Of a stretch of 64,000 nt of DNA, positions 46,202 to 57,200 are shown in pieces. Source of the stretch: Caldilineaceae bacterium (GTDB lineage: Bacteria > Chloroflexota > Anaerolineae > Caldilineales > Caldilineaceae); contig OY282376.1 of NCBI GenBank assembly GCA_958295845.1, forward strand, positions 2,617,022-2,681,021, written 5' to 3'. Position numbers and translations under genes: made by a program. The first letter of the stretch is position 1. Each line of letters begins with the position of its first letter. The notes under the pieces are model-generated. The model saw only the letters and a program-made list of their open reading frames with translations. It searched no databases and had not been told where the DNA came from.

Positions 46202-49200
46202 TCACGGCATACAATACGCGGGTACCGTCGCGTCTCCAAACACTTCTTCAATCAGCTTTGCCGCTTCCGGGTCATAGTCTGCCACGGTCGCAGAGATTGA
46301 GGTCAACGAATAAGGCATTCTTTCCCCAAGCCAGTATCTGACTGTCTCGGTCCAGTAGTGCCCAACGTCCGCTGTAGCAAGCATGTCAGGCCACAGACCT
46401 GCGGTCAACGCCGCCTGGTATAGCCCCTCGAGCCGTTCGTTGAATTCATCGCCACTGGCCGTCTCCTCGATAGCGAAGTGAATCAGATGAGTAAACTCGT
46501 GGATGAATGTGATACAGTCTTCATCCTCTATTGGCACAAGCGCCGCCATTCCGTTTGAAGCCTTATACGCAATCCCTGCTGCACCGGGAATGAAGAATGG
46601 GCCTTCTTGAATATAGATTCGGGCGCCGTAGTCTGCCATGGCTTCAAGCAGATCGGACCTGTCCGAGAGCATAGCGCTGATTATCTCTCGAGCCTGAATC
46701 ATTTTTCCATCAGGGACTTCGCTGGGCCCGACAACATGTACGCCGCCAACCTCCATGTATTTCTGATACGACATATCGAATCCGAGGGAAGGGGGAGGTG
46801 GTGGAAACTGCGTCGGGACTACTGCCACATAAAGTTGGTCTGACCAAGTGCTACGTATGCCATTGGATGATTTGGCTCGGACTTGGAAGTAGTAGTTTCT
46901 GCCGTCTGTCAGAACAGGATGCGTGTATGTCCTGTCTGTCAGGATGCCGCCAATGGTGTCCCAGGTGAAGTTGAAACTGTCCCACGCCCGCAACTCATAG
47001 CTGGCTGCGTTTGCTACCTCATCCCACGTGAGTGTGACCCTGCCACCGGCCAGGGCCGCGTTCAAATTCTCCGGTACGCCCAGCAAGAGCCCGAGCTCCT
47101 CATTTGAGCACGTATGTAAATTGAGGCTGTTCAGGTGGGCTGCAACCTCACTATCCGCATGAGTCAAGCTCATGCCTGCAGGCAAACAAAATCGATTGCC
47201 TCGGAGGTCCACATCTTCCAATTCAATAAGTGAGCTGAGATCCGGGACCGGTCCGATAAACGCATTGTCGGCGAGATTCAACTCATTCAAGTCGGCAAAG
47301 AGTCCTAAGTCTATGACCGGCCCTGTCAATTGGTTCGAACTAAGATTCAGCTTATACATGTTGGAGAGCCTGCTCAGGTCGGGGATCTCCCCCGACAACT
47401 CATTATTGTTAAGGATCAGCCGTTCCAGGTAGATTAGATTGCTGAGGTCGGGGATCGACCCCGACAATTCGTTGTCACTTAGGGTCAATATCCCTAAGTT
47501 TGTGACGTCGCTCAGGTCGGGGATCGATCCTGCCAACTGGTTCTCGTCGAGCGACAGCACGTCCAGTTCTCTGAGGGCGCTGAGATCCGGGATACTTCCG
47601 GTCAGCATGTTTCTGCGGAGGTTCAACAAACGCAGATTGGAGAGCGCGCTCAGATTCGGGATCTGCCCGGTCAACTGGTTTTCTGAGAGGGCCAGCAATT
47701 CCACGCTTATGAGGGCGCTCAGATCTGGGATTGTCCCGCTTAGCTTGTTTCTGGCAAGGACCAGCCAATACACTTTGTTTAGATTCCCCAGATCCGGTAT
47801 CCCTCCGGTCAATTCGTTGTTTTCGAGATCCAGCAAAATGAGGTTTGCGAGAGCGCCCAGGTCCGGAATCGACCCAGTAAGCTGGTTGTCGCCAAGGAAA
47901 ATCTCCTCCAAGTAGTATAGAGAATCCAGTTCCGGAATCTGGCCCGTCAACTGATTGTATTCGAGGTTCAGGTAAATAAGATTGGAGAAGGGATTCAGGT
48001 CCGGGATCGGGCCCGTCAACTGATTGAAACTGAGGTTCAGAAATGTCAGATTGTTTAGGGCGCTCAGTTCCGGGATATCCCCTTTCAACTGATTTTCGGC
48101 AAGTTGCAAGCCCGTGACGTTTCCGCGACTGTTGGTTTTTACGCCGTACCAAAAATTGAGTGGCTTGTCCGTCAGCCAATTGTTGTTGTACTTCCAATTG
48201 TCGCCGTCTGTTGCCTCGTACAAGGCGACAAGCGCCCCTCTTTCCGTGGTGGCAACTGTAGGTGAGGCCGTGGGCGTTGCTGAAGCCGTTGCCGTGGCGG
48301 AAGCTGTGGGCGTGGACGTAACTGGGCCAGGTGCGTACGCGGCCGCGGAGACTACCGCCGACCACGCGCTCCCCGCGCCGCCTGCGCCCAGCGCGCGGAT
48401 ATGGAAATGGTAGGTCGTGCCTGCAAAAAGCCCTTGGTAGACATAGTTCGTGCCGGTCAGAACGCCGCCAATGGATTTCCAATTGTCAAGCGCCCAGTCC
48501 CATACAATCAACTCGTAGCTGTCCGCTCTCGCCACTTCGTTCCAGGTGAGGGTGATCTCTCCCGCGCCGGCCCGCGCCATCAATGTGGGCGCGGAGAGCG
48601 TCGCAGCGGTCGGGGTGGGTGTGGGCGTCGCTGTCGCTGTCGCTGTTGTTACGAGCGGTCTCTGTGTCGCCGTCGGCGTGGGCGCCCCGGATGCAAAAGT
48701 TGTGGCGGACACCTGCGCCGACCAAGGGCTTACTGCTCCGCCGGTCGCCAATGCCCGGACATGGAAGTAGTAGGTTGTACCTGCGGCAAGGCCGCCGTGA
48801 ATGTAGGAAAGGCCTGTGAAGGCGCCGCCAATGAACCGCCAGTCGTCAATAGCCCAGTCCCAGACGATCAGCTGGTAGCTGTCTGCGTTCGAAACCGCGC
48901 CCCAACTGAGCGTGATCTGCCCGGCGCCGGCCGCCGCATGTAATGTCGGAGCAGATAGCGCCCCTGCGGCCGCCATAGGCGTAGCCGTAACAGACACCGT
49001 TGGCGTTGGCGTGTACGTGGATGCAGGCGAGGGCGTCGGCGTAGAAGTAGGCGCGTCGGATCCAGGCACCGTAACTTCAAGCTGCGCCGACCAAGGGCCC
49101 CGAATGCCGTCTTCCCCCACGCCGGCAACGATGTAGTGGTATTTCCTGCCTGCCAACACGCTGCGGTGTGTAAAGGAGACGTCCGTTTGGCTGCCCTCAT

Positions 49201-49450
49201 CAATACGCTGCCAGGACCCGGCGCCCGCCCACCACGCCCGCAGGTCGTAACTGGCTGCACCTGTGACAGCATTCCAACTTAGCTCGACAACGGTTGTACT
49301 GGCGGAGACCACCATCAAGACCGGCGCGTCCGAAACGAAAGGGTCTGGCGCTTGCGCACCTGTTTCTTTGTTTGTGAGGAAGAAGATTCCAGCTGCGGCA
49401 ACAAGCAGGGCGAACGGCAGAATGAAGCGTAGGGCCTTTACAGTCAGCAT
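46202..49450 (-). CDS. Secreted FN3-LRR protein with HExxH metallopeptidase domain
   Basis: About 1082 residues from ATG 49450, which has GGAG at a spacing of 5; an ATG six codons upstream is less likely. The N-terminal hydrophobic signal is 'ILPFALLVAAAGIFFL'. Three FN3 domains (about 35-125, 165-250, 285-370) are joined by Thr/Pro linkers. An LRR N-cap ('RGALVALYEATDGDNWKYN') is followed by about 13 LRRs. A fourth FN3 comes next. The C-terminal ~200 residues include HEFTH (46487-46501) and, 47 residues after the second His, a Glu in YWTETV. This is the gluzincin pattern; the spacing resembles anthrax lethal factor. It should be a secreted or surface zinc protease with LRR-mediated target binding; substrate unknown. 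It ends with Cys in 'VPAYCMP'. Confidence 0.82.
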   Translation of the reverse strand: MLTVKALRFILPFALLVAAAGIFFLTNKETGAQAPDPFVSDAPVLMVVSASTTVVELSWNAVTGAASYDLRAWWAGAGSWQRIDEGSQTDVSFTHRSVLAGRKYHYIVAGVGEDGIRGPWSAQLEVTVPGSDAPTSTPTPSPASTYTPTPTVSVTATPMAAAGALSAPTLHAAAGAGQITLSWGAVSNADSYQLIVWDWAIDDWRFIGGAFTGLSYIHGGLAAGTTYYFHVRALATGGAVSPWSAQVSATTFASGAPTPTATQRPLVTTATATATPTPTPTAATLSAPTLMARAGAGEITLTWNEVARADSYELIVWDWALDNWKSIGGVLTGTNYVYQGLFAGTTYHFHIRALGAGGAGSAWSAVVSAAAYAPGPVTSTPTASATATASATPTASPTVATTERGALVALYEATDGDNWKYNNNWLTDKPLNFWYGVKTNSRGNVTGLQLAENQLKGDIPELSALNNLTFLNLSFNQLTGPIPDLNPFSNLIYLNLEYNQLTGQIPELDSLYYLEEIFLGDNQLTGSIPDLGALANLILLDLENNELTGGIPDLGNLNKVYWLVLARNKLSGTIPDLSALISVELLALSENQLTGQIPNLSALSNLRLLNLRRNMLTGSIPDLSALRELDVLSLDENQLAGSIPDLSDVTNLGILTLSDNELSGSIPDLSNLIYLERLILNNNELSGEIPDLSRLSNMYKLNLSSNQLTGPVIDLGLFADLNELNLADNAFIGPVPDLSSLIELEDVDLRGNRFCLPAGMSLTHADSEVAAHLNSLNLHTCSNEELGLLLGVPENLNAALAGGRVTLTWDEVANAASYELRAWDSFNFTWDTIGGILTDRTYTHPVLTDGRNYYFQVRAKSSNGIRSTWSDQLYVAVVPTQFPPPPPSLGFDMSYQKYMEVGGVHVVGPSEVPDGKMIQAREIISAMLSDRSDLLEAMADYGARIYIQEGPFFIPGAAGIAYKASNGMAALVPIEDEDCITFIHEFTHLIHFAIEETASGDEFNERLEGLYQAALTAGLWPDMLATADVGHYWTETVRYWLGERMPYSLTSISATVADYDPEAAKLIEEVFGDATVPAYCMP

Positions 49451-49732
49451 TAGGACTCCATCCTTCATGAGGTATTGACCAGCTATTCTTGTACGCTCAC
49501 GGTTACCTTTAAGCCGGCCCTTGAGGTCCTACCCTTCAAAGGCGTTGGCGTCGAAGAGCCGTTCTTTCAGATCCAGGAAGATTCACGCAAGGCCGCAACG
49601 TGCATTGGCCGAAAGAATATTGGAGTCGGCGGTGAGAAATACCTGCGTCGCCGAATCTTACTCCGCGGCTTCACTCACCTCTCACGCCTCTTCACACATT
49701 TCCAACGCTCCCCAACACTTTTTCCCCGGTCA

Positions 49733-52700
49733 TTAACGTTTGCATCCCTGGGGAACGGTCGCGTCGCTGAATACCTCTTCAACCAACGTGGCTGCCTCCG
49801 AATCATATTCTTCTAGCTTCAATTGGGTCGTCCCCTGAGTGGCAACAACCCTCTCCTCAAACCAGAATTTCACGATTTCAGCCCAATACTCACTGTAATT
49901 AGTGGAAGCGTATCTGTTATTCCACAGGCCCGCAGCCAATGCGGCGTCGTATAGGGCTTGGAGCTTCGCTATGAACGCTTCGCCGTCGGTTTGGTCCTCA
50001 AGTGCGTAGAGAACAACGTGCGCAAATTCGTGAAGTAACGTTGAACAGTAATTCTCGGTTTCCGGCACATTTGCCCCCCACACTTCTCCATCGCTTCGTT
50101 CAATTTTGAATGCAAGTGGATCTGCTTCGTCATCCATGTAGATCGTAGTCTTGTAGTAGGCCATCGTTTCGAGCAGCGCGGGCCGGTTCACGAGCATCCC
50201 GGTGATGATCGCGCGCGCCTGTACCATTCTTTCATCGTTCACTTCAGCGGGGGCGACCACATATACACCGTCAATCTCCAGATGCCTCTGAAAGGTCAAA
50301 TCATACCCAAGTGACAGAGGAGGCGGTGGGAACTGCGTCGGCACTACGACCGCATACACCCTTTGCGACCACCAGCTCTGTATGCCGGTGGCGCCCAACG
50401 CACGTACCTGGTACAGGTAGTTTCTACCGTCAGTCTTCACCGCATGAATGTAAGTCGCCGTAGACAGTACGCCGCCAATCGAGTCCCACCGCCTGTCTAA
50501 GCTGTCCCAGGCACGTAACTCGTAGCTGACAGCGTTCTCTACCGCATCCCAAGTCAGCGTCACCTGGCCGTCATTGACTGATGTCGCCAGGTTCTGTGGC
50601 ACGCCCACAGTCGCCGAAAAATCTTCGTCTGTACAAACAGGCGGATTGAGGGTACGCAGTAAGTCGGCCACTCTACTGTTTGGATGGGACAGGCTCTGGC
50701 CAGCTGGCAAGCAAAACGCATTTCCTCCCAGCCGTACATTAATCAAGTCGGCCAATGCGCTCAGATCCGGAATTGGTCCAGACAGTTCGTTGATTTCCAG
50801 AAGGATAGTTGACAATTTTGTTAGCAAGTGCAGATTGAGGACTGGGCCGGTCAATTTGTTGTTCGTAAAGTCCAGATGCCACAACTCCGTTTGGTTGCTC
50901 AGATCTGGGAACGGACCTGTTAACTGGTTGTTCCCGAGTTCCAGAATTCCCAACTTGGCGAGGTTGCTCAAGTCCGGGATCGGCCCGGTTAACTGGTTGC
51001 CGGCTAAGTTCAGGAAGTAGACATTTCTGAGCGCGCTTACGTCCGGAATCTGCCCGGACAACTGGTTGTAGCTAAGATCTAACCCGCTTAGCACTGTAAA
51101 AGCGCTCAAGTCCGGAACCTGCCCCGATAACTGGTTGCCGGAGAGACTTAACTCTTTCAGATCCGTGAGCGCGCTCAAATCCGGAATCTGCCCGGACAGC
51201 TGGTTGGACCCGAGGTACACATGCCTCAGATTGGTGAGGGCGCTCAAGTCCGGCACCGAGCCGGTTAACTGGTTTCCCGAAAGAATCAACACGCCCAAGT
51301 CAGCGAGACCGCTCAAATCCGGAATCTGCCCGGACAACTGGTTGGACCCGAGGTAGAGACGCGTCAAACTGGTAAGTTTGCTCAGGTCCGGGATCGGCCC
51401 GGACAATTCGTTGCTGCTGAGGAACAGGCTACTCAGATTTACAAGCTTGCTCAGATCAGGGATCTGCCCGGTCAAGCGGTTGCCGTTGAGGTACAGCGCA
51501 GTCAGGTTCGTGAGCGCGCTCAGATCCGGGACCGTCCCGCTAAACCTGTTGTTTCCGAGATCCAGATGCCTCAGTTTGGAGAGACCCTCAAAGGTTGGGA
51601 CTGGCCCACCCAAATCATTTCCGGGGACTTTCAGAATCTCCAGATGCGTGAGAGCGCGCAAATCTGGAAGCTCCCCGGTCAATCTATTGTGACGAAGGTC
51701 CAGATCCGTCACTCGGCCACTGCTGTCTGCGGTTACCCCATACCAATCCGAAATCGGCTCGTCGCTCAGCCAGTTACGTTTGTCAGACCAGTTTACGCCG
51801 CCTGTTGCCTCATATAGCGCTATCAGTGCCCCCCTTTCCGTGGTCGCAGGAGTTGGCGTCGGTCCGGGAGTGGGCGTAGGCACATCGCAGTAAGGCAGGC
51901 CTACCTTGTCCAGGTCATGGTTCCGTATGAATTGCAGCGATGCGGGTATACAGCCAGTTAAACTATTGCCTGACAGGGTAAGACTCTGCAGGTCAAGGAG
52001 GTTTTCCAATCCGGGGGGAACTGCTCCCGTCAACAGGTTTTTTGTCAGGTTCAGAGTAATAAGATCGGGAAGAGCGTCTTCATCTGGAATCGGCCCTTCC
52101 AGTTGGTTTAAGCCGAGCCACAAATGTCTCAGGCTCGAAAAAGCGCTCAAATCCGGAATCGGCCCGGTGAGCTCGTTTTCCTGTAGGTCCAATTGAGTCA
52201 GGCCGGTGAGGGCGCTCAGATCCGGAAAAGGTCCGGGAAATGTATTGAAAGCGAGGTCAAGAATCTCTAGATCGACAAGGGCCCTCAGGTCTGGGATATG
52301 CCCATTCAATCCGTTGCCGGAGAGTCGCAACCTACTCACGCGTCCGAGTCTGTCCGCGGTGACGCCAAACCAGGTATCGATCGGGGCATCGGTCAGCCAA
52401 TTGTCGCTGTCACGCCAATTTTGGCCGTCAGTTGCCTCGTATAGCGCGACGAGCGCGCCCCTCTGCGACGTTGCGACCGTTGGCGTAAACTCTGGGGTGG
52501 GCGTGGATGTTCGTGTGGGCGTGAATGTTGGTGTAGGCGTGGCGGTGGCCTGTTCCCCCGCAACGGCCGACACTCTCGCCGACCACGCGCTGGCCGCCCC
52601 GCCTGCTGCAACCGCGCGAACATGGTAGTATTCAACTGTTCCCGCGGTGACCCCGCGGTGCGTGTAGGACGTGCCGTACAGGACGCCGCCAATGACGCGC

Positions 52701-53662
52701 CAGTCATTGAGCCCCCGATCCCAAACAATAAGCTGATAACTGCTGGCGTTCGCAACAGACCCCCAAGTGAGCGTGACCTCGCCAGCTCCGGCCGCGGCCT
52801 GCAGCACAGGGGCCGGGAGCGCGGTTGCGGTAGGCGTCGGCGTATGCATCCCTGACACCGGCGCAGATGGTACGGCGGACACTTGCTCCGACCACGCGCC
52901 TACCGCGCCGCCAGCTGCCACAGCACGCAAATGGTAGTGGTAGGTCGTGCCGGCGTCAACGCTTCTGTGGATGTAGGTTGTGCCGCGCAGGACGCCGCCA
53001 GTGGGTTCCCAGTCGGTGAGTGAGGTGTACCAAAAAATCAACTGGTAGCTGTCGGCGTTCGCAACGTCTCCCCAGGTGAGCGCAACTTCGCCAGCGCCGG
53101 CCTCAGCTCGCAGCGCCGGCGCCCCGAGCACAACTGCCGTCGGCGTTGCTGAAGGCGTTCCGGTTGGTGTTGAAGTCACCAACGGCCTTGATGTCAGTGT
53201 CGGCGTGGATGTTGAGGTTGGCGTCGATGTTGGTGTAGAGGTCGGCGAGTCGGGCCCGGGCACGGTAAATTCAACCTCGGCCGACCAGGGGCCGCGCTTG
53301 CCGCTGTCGTCCACCCCGGCGACGATGTAAAAGTATTTCGTTCCCGCCGACACGTTCTGGTGGGTAATGGATGTGCTCGTCAGGCTGCCCCTATCAAGCC
53401 GCTGCCAATCGTCGGCGCCAGCCCACCACGTCCGGACGTCGTAGCTGATCGCACCGGAGACAGCGTTCCAGCTTAACTCGACCGAGGTTGAGACGGGGAG
53501 AGTGGCGGTCAGCGACGGCGAGTCCGTTATAACTGACGACTCGGACTGGGCAACTGTTGTGTTGACTGAAAGGAGGGACAGAACAGCGAAGACGGTCAGT
53601 ATCACGGCGAGCAGGAGGATGCCTCGGGCTACCACTGAGTGTTTCCATGATTCGCCGACCAT
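49733..53662 (-). CDS. Secreted FN3-LRR protein with HExxH metallopeptidase domain (largest of the three)
   Basis: About 1309 residues from ATG 53662, preceded by GGGAG. The signal segment is 'GILLLAVILTVFAVLSLL'. Three FN3 domains joined by Thr/Pro linkers (about 40-390) precede a first LRR block of about 5 repeats that ends in a GCIP...YC cap. A second N-cap ('RGALIALYEATGGVNWSDKR') leads to a block of about 14 LRRs. A fourth FN3 and the common C-terminal domain follow. HEFAH lies at 50018-50032, with Glu in YWAEIV 47 residues after the second His. As in the neighbour, this supports an active secreted zinc peptidase. An ATG 15 codons upstream (53707) is less likely because it lacks a ribosome site. 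Confidence 0.82.
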   Translation of the reverse strand: MVGESWKHSVVARGILLLAVILTVFAVLSLLSVNTTVAQSESSVITDSPSLTATLPVSTSVELSWNAVSGAISYDVRTWWAGADDWQRLDRGSLTSTSITHQNVSAGTKYFYIVAGVDDSGKRGPWSAEVEFTVPGPDSPTSTPTSTPTSTSTPTLTSRPLVTSTPTGTPSATPTAVVLGAPALRAEAGAGEVALTWGDVANADSYQLIFWYTSLTDWEPTGGVLRGTTYIHRSVDAGTTYHYHLRAVAAGGAVGAWSEQVSAVPSAPVSGMHTPTPTATALPAPVLQAAAGAGEVTLTWGSVANASSYQLIVWDRGLNDWRVIGGVLYGTSYTHRGVTAGTVEYYHVRAVAAGGAASAWSARVSAVAGEQATATPTPTFTPTRTSTPTPEFTPTVATSQRGALVALYEATDGQNWRDSDNWLTDAPIDTWFGVTADRLGRVSRLRLSGNGLNGHIPDLRALVDLEILDLAFNTFPGPFPDLSALTGLTQLDLQENELTGPIPDLSAFSSLRHLWLGLNQLEGPIPDEDALPDLITLNLTKNLLTGAVPPGLENLLDLQSLTLSGNSLTGCIPASLQFIRNHDLDKVGLPYCDVPTPTPGPTPTPATTERGALIALYEATGGVNWSDKRNWLSDEPISDWYGVTADSSGRVTDLDLRHNRLTGELPDLRALTHLEILKVPGNDLGGPVPTFEGLSKLRHLDLGNNRFSGTVPDLSALTNLTALYLNGNRLTGQIPDLSKLVNLSSLFLSSNELSGPIPDLSKLTSLTRLYLGSNQLSGQIPDLSGLADLGVLILSGNQLTGSVPDLSALTNLRHVYLGSNQLSGQIPDLSALTDLKELSLSGNQLSGQVPDLSAFTVLSGLDLSYNQLSGQIPDVSALRNVYFLNLAGNQLTGPIPDLSNLAKLGILELGNNQLTGPFPDLSNQTELWHLDFTNNKLTGPVLNLHLLTKLSTILLEINELSGPIPDLSALADLINVRLGGNAFCLPAGQSLSHPNSRVADLLRTLNPPVCTDEDFSATVGVPQNLATSVNDGQVTLTWDAVENAVSYELRAWDSLDRRWDSIGGVLSTATYIHAVKTDGRNYLYQVRALGATGIQSWWSQRVYAVVVPTQFPPPPLSLGYDLTFQRHLEIDGVYVVAPAEVNDERMVQARAIITGMLVNRPALLETMAYYKTTIYMDDEADPLAFKIERSDGEVWGANVPETENYCSTLLHEFAHVVLYALEDQTDGEAFIAKLQALYDAALAAGLWNNRYASTNYSEYWAEIVKFWFEERVVATQGTTQLKLEEYDSEAATLVEEVFSDATVPQGCKR

Positions 53663-54201
53663 AGTCTGAATCTCCCAAACACACTTGGTCTGTCCTGGAT
53701 AATCCAATCTTTTGCAGGGGGACTACTTTGAATTGGCACGAGTCCATGTGAACAGTGCCAGCACGAGTTGCGTAGGGTGCAGAAGATACAGTGCCTGCAA
53801 ATGTCATCGGACGCAGTCTGGAAGAATGTGGACTCCCGTGAACGAAAAATGGCAAGACTGACAAACGGCAGGAAGTCGATCTTTCTCTCCTCTTTCAGTC
53901 TCCCTCTCACTCCACGCAGTTTAGACCAAGCATCAAATGAACTGCTCCGTTCTCGGATCTCTCAATTCATCCTGTGATGCTTAACTTCTGATATGAGCCG
54001 ACAGGAGAGACGGCTAAATCCCCAAAACGCGTCCTCGCAACCCATTGCCTCAATAGCCGGTAAGCCGGCTAGTCCTCTACCCTCCCCGGATCCATGCAAA
54101 CAGGAAGTGGGCAGTTCTAGCTCAGCCCATTTTAGTGGCAGCTCTGGTTGACTTCACCCGCCGCCTCGTTGGGTACTCCATTTTCTGCCCTAACACGCAA
54201 T
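53663..54201. other. Intergenic region between LRR genes
   Basis: About 540 bp. A perfect 7-bp hairpin, TAGCCGG/CCGGCTA with a 4-nt loop (54054-54071), lies 131 nt after the stop of the 1869-residue gene, but no T-tract follows. No remnant of the common protease domain can be read in any frame after that gene, so its absence there is not a simple frameshift at the end. Confidence 0.45.
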
Positions 54202-57200
54202 CTAACCCGGCGTTGCCGAAGCCGTTGACGTTGGCGTGGGCGTAGGCGTAGGGGTTGCACAATAGGCTAGTCCAGTCTCGTCCAGGTCATTCGAGCGCAC
54301 GCTGCCCAACGATGCCGGAATACAACCACTCAACTGATTCCCCGAAACAAACAAACCGAGCAGGTTGGACAACGTCCCCAGCGAATCAGGGATCGAGCCG
54401 GTCAATCTGTTATTGTGCACATACAGAATCCTGAGGTTGGTGAGCGCCCCAAGACTGGGAATCGACCCGCTCAACCGATTGTTGTGCAGTCGTATCCTTG
54501 CCAGATTGGTAAGCCCGCTAAGGTTTGGAATCTCCCCGCTCAATCGGTTGGCCGAAAGATTCAAAATGCGCAGCTCTGTAAGCACGTCCAACTCTGGAAT
54601 CGACCCGCTCAACTGATTGTTGCGCAGGTTCAAATACACCAGCTCAGTAAGGGCGCTGAGACTTGGCACTGTGCCATTCAGCTCGTTGGAATTCAGGTTT
54701 ATCCTTGAAACACGTCCATCGCTATTGGTTGATACACCATACCAACGGTTAAGCGGCCCAGTGGTCAACCAGCTGGCGTTGTTCGTCCAGTTAGCGCCAT
54801 CCGTCGAATTGTAGAGCGCGATGAGCGCCGCCCTGTCACCTGTGGCAGACCCTGGTGTATTCGTAGCTGTGGGAGTGGCCGTAGGTGTAGCCGTAAATGT
54901 GGGTGTTGGAGTGGCCGTCGGTGTAGCCGTAAACGTTGCCGTAGGTGTCATCGAAGGCGTGGCCGTGGCCTCCGGCGTTGGCGTGCCGGTAGGCGTGGAA
55001 GTGGCCGCCTCAGCCCCACCCTCTATTAACAGTGAACGTGACCCGACCGCGGCATCAGGCGTCGCCGTAACCGTCGGGGTCGGCTCATCGCAATAGAGCA
55101 GACCTAATTTGTCAAAGTCCTGAGAGGCCAGGTCCCGCAATGTTTCGGGAATGCAACCTGTTAGTTGATTTCCCCCCAGTCTTACAAGAGTAAGGCCAGA
55201 AATGTCGCCGAGTTCGCTCGGAAACGGACCTGATAACTGGTTGTCGTTTAGAACCAGCCAATTCAGGCTGGTAAGCGAACTTAGATCTGGAATACGCCCG
55301 CTCAACCGGTTGTATTGGAGCGACATTGACCTCACCATCGTAAGAGCACTCAAATCAGGAATCGACCCACTCAATTCGTTACCATTCAGAGATATTTTCT
55401 TCAGTTCCGTCAGGGCGTCCAGACTCGGGACTGCCCCGCTAAGACGGTTGTTACTGAGCCAGAGTTCCTCCAATTCCGTTAGGGCGTCCAGGCTCGGAAT
55501 CTGCCCGCTCAAGTCGTTTGATCCTAGAGCCAGTAACTCAAGTTTAGTGAGGGCGCTCAGATTGGGAATTGGTCCCGTTAATTCATTGGAACTGAGTTGT
55601 AAGTAACTCAGGTTTGTGAGAGCGCTCAGGCTGGGAATCGTGCCGTTCAAATGATTGTGATCCATGTCAAAGCGTTCTAGTTTCGTAAGGGAACTCAAAC
55701 TAGGTATGGTGCCGCTCAAGTCGTTTATGGAGACGTCGAAATATTTCAGTTCTTTGAGTGTGCTCAGGTTGGGAACGGGGCCGCTCAAGTCGTTTCCCCC
55801 AAGAATGAGTCTCTCCAACTTCGTGTTGGCTGAAAGGCCGGGGATAGTGCCGCTAAGGTCATTGGCGACGAGATTTACTTCCTTCAAGTTTGGTAGCGAA
55901 GATAGGCTGGGAATAGGGCCGCCCAAATCGTTATGAGTGATGAGCAGTCTTTCCAGCTTTGTAAGTGCGCTCAGACTGGGAATCGCGCCGCTCAAATCGT
56001 TCACGGACAGGTCTAGAGTTCTTATCTCAGTAAGAGCGCTCAAATCCGAGATCGAACCGCTCATCCAGTTTCCTATGAGCTGAAGCGCGGTGACCCGCCC
56101 GCTTTCGTCCGTTGTAACACCGTACCAGTTGCCAACAGGCTCCTCGCTCAGCCAGTTGTCGTTTCGTTTCCAATCTGCGCCGTCCGTTGCATTGTAAAGA
56201 GCCACAAGTGCTACCCGGTTCGCTGCCGCAGATGCAGGCGTGCCGGTGGCAGTAGGCGTGGGCGTGATCATCGGTGTGACTGTGGCCGTAAGAGTTGGCG
56301 TAGCTGTGGCAGTCGGAGTAGCTGTGGCTCCTGCGGGCAGCGTGGCAGTGACGGTCGGCGTTGGCGTCACCGTAGGTGTGGCGCAATATGCCAGGCCCAG
56401 ATCGTCTAAATCGGATTCCCGCAGGCTGAGCAACGATGTTGGAATGCAACCGCTCCACTGATTTCCCGATACAAAGAGACGAAGCAAGCTGGGAAGCGTA
56501 CCCAGCGAACTCGGGATCTCCCCGGTCAATTGGTTGTTTGAGAGGAACAACTGCCCTAGCTGAGCGAGCGCACTAAGGTCGGGAATCGATCCTGTTAACC
56601 TATTGCTTCGCAAGTAAATCGCTCTGATACTTGCTGGGAATCTGTCTCCGGCAATTGGCCCGCTCAAAAGATTAAAAGAGAGATTCAGACTTGTCAGTTT
56701 CGTGAGTGCGCTGACATCCGGAATGGCCCCGGTCAACTCATTTCCACTCAGATCGATTCCGTCCAATTCTGTTAGCGCAGACAGACTCGGGATCGACCCG
56801 CTCATCTCGTTTCTTGCCAAATAAAGCTCTTCCAACTTGGTCAGCCCGGACAGACTGGGAATCGACCCGCTCAGCTCGTTCCCTGAGAAGTCCAGATTCT
56901 CCAACTTAGAAAGAACGGCCAAACTTGGAATCGTACCACTCAGTTTATTTTCAGAGAGTGAAATACTCTCCAGGTTAGTCAGGGCATCCAGTTCCGGGAC
57001 GGAACCCTCTAGTTGATTACTGTAGAGGTCCAACAACTCTAACTCTGTTAGCGAGCTTAGACTGGGAATCGATCCGCTAAGTTCGTTCATTCTTAATTTT
57101 AGCTGTACCAGTTCTGTCAATGTCTCCAGACTGGGAATCGATCCGCTCAAACTGTTCCATGTCAAGTTTAGCTCTCTAAGCTTTTTCTGGGCACTGAGAC

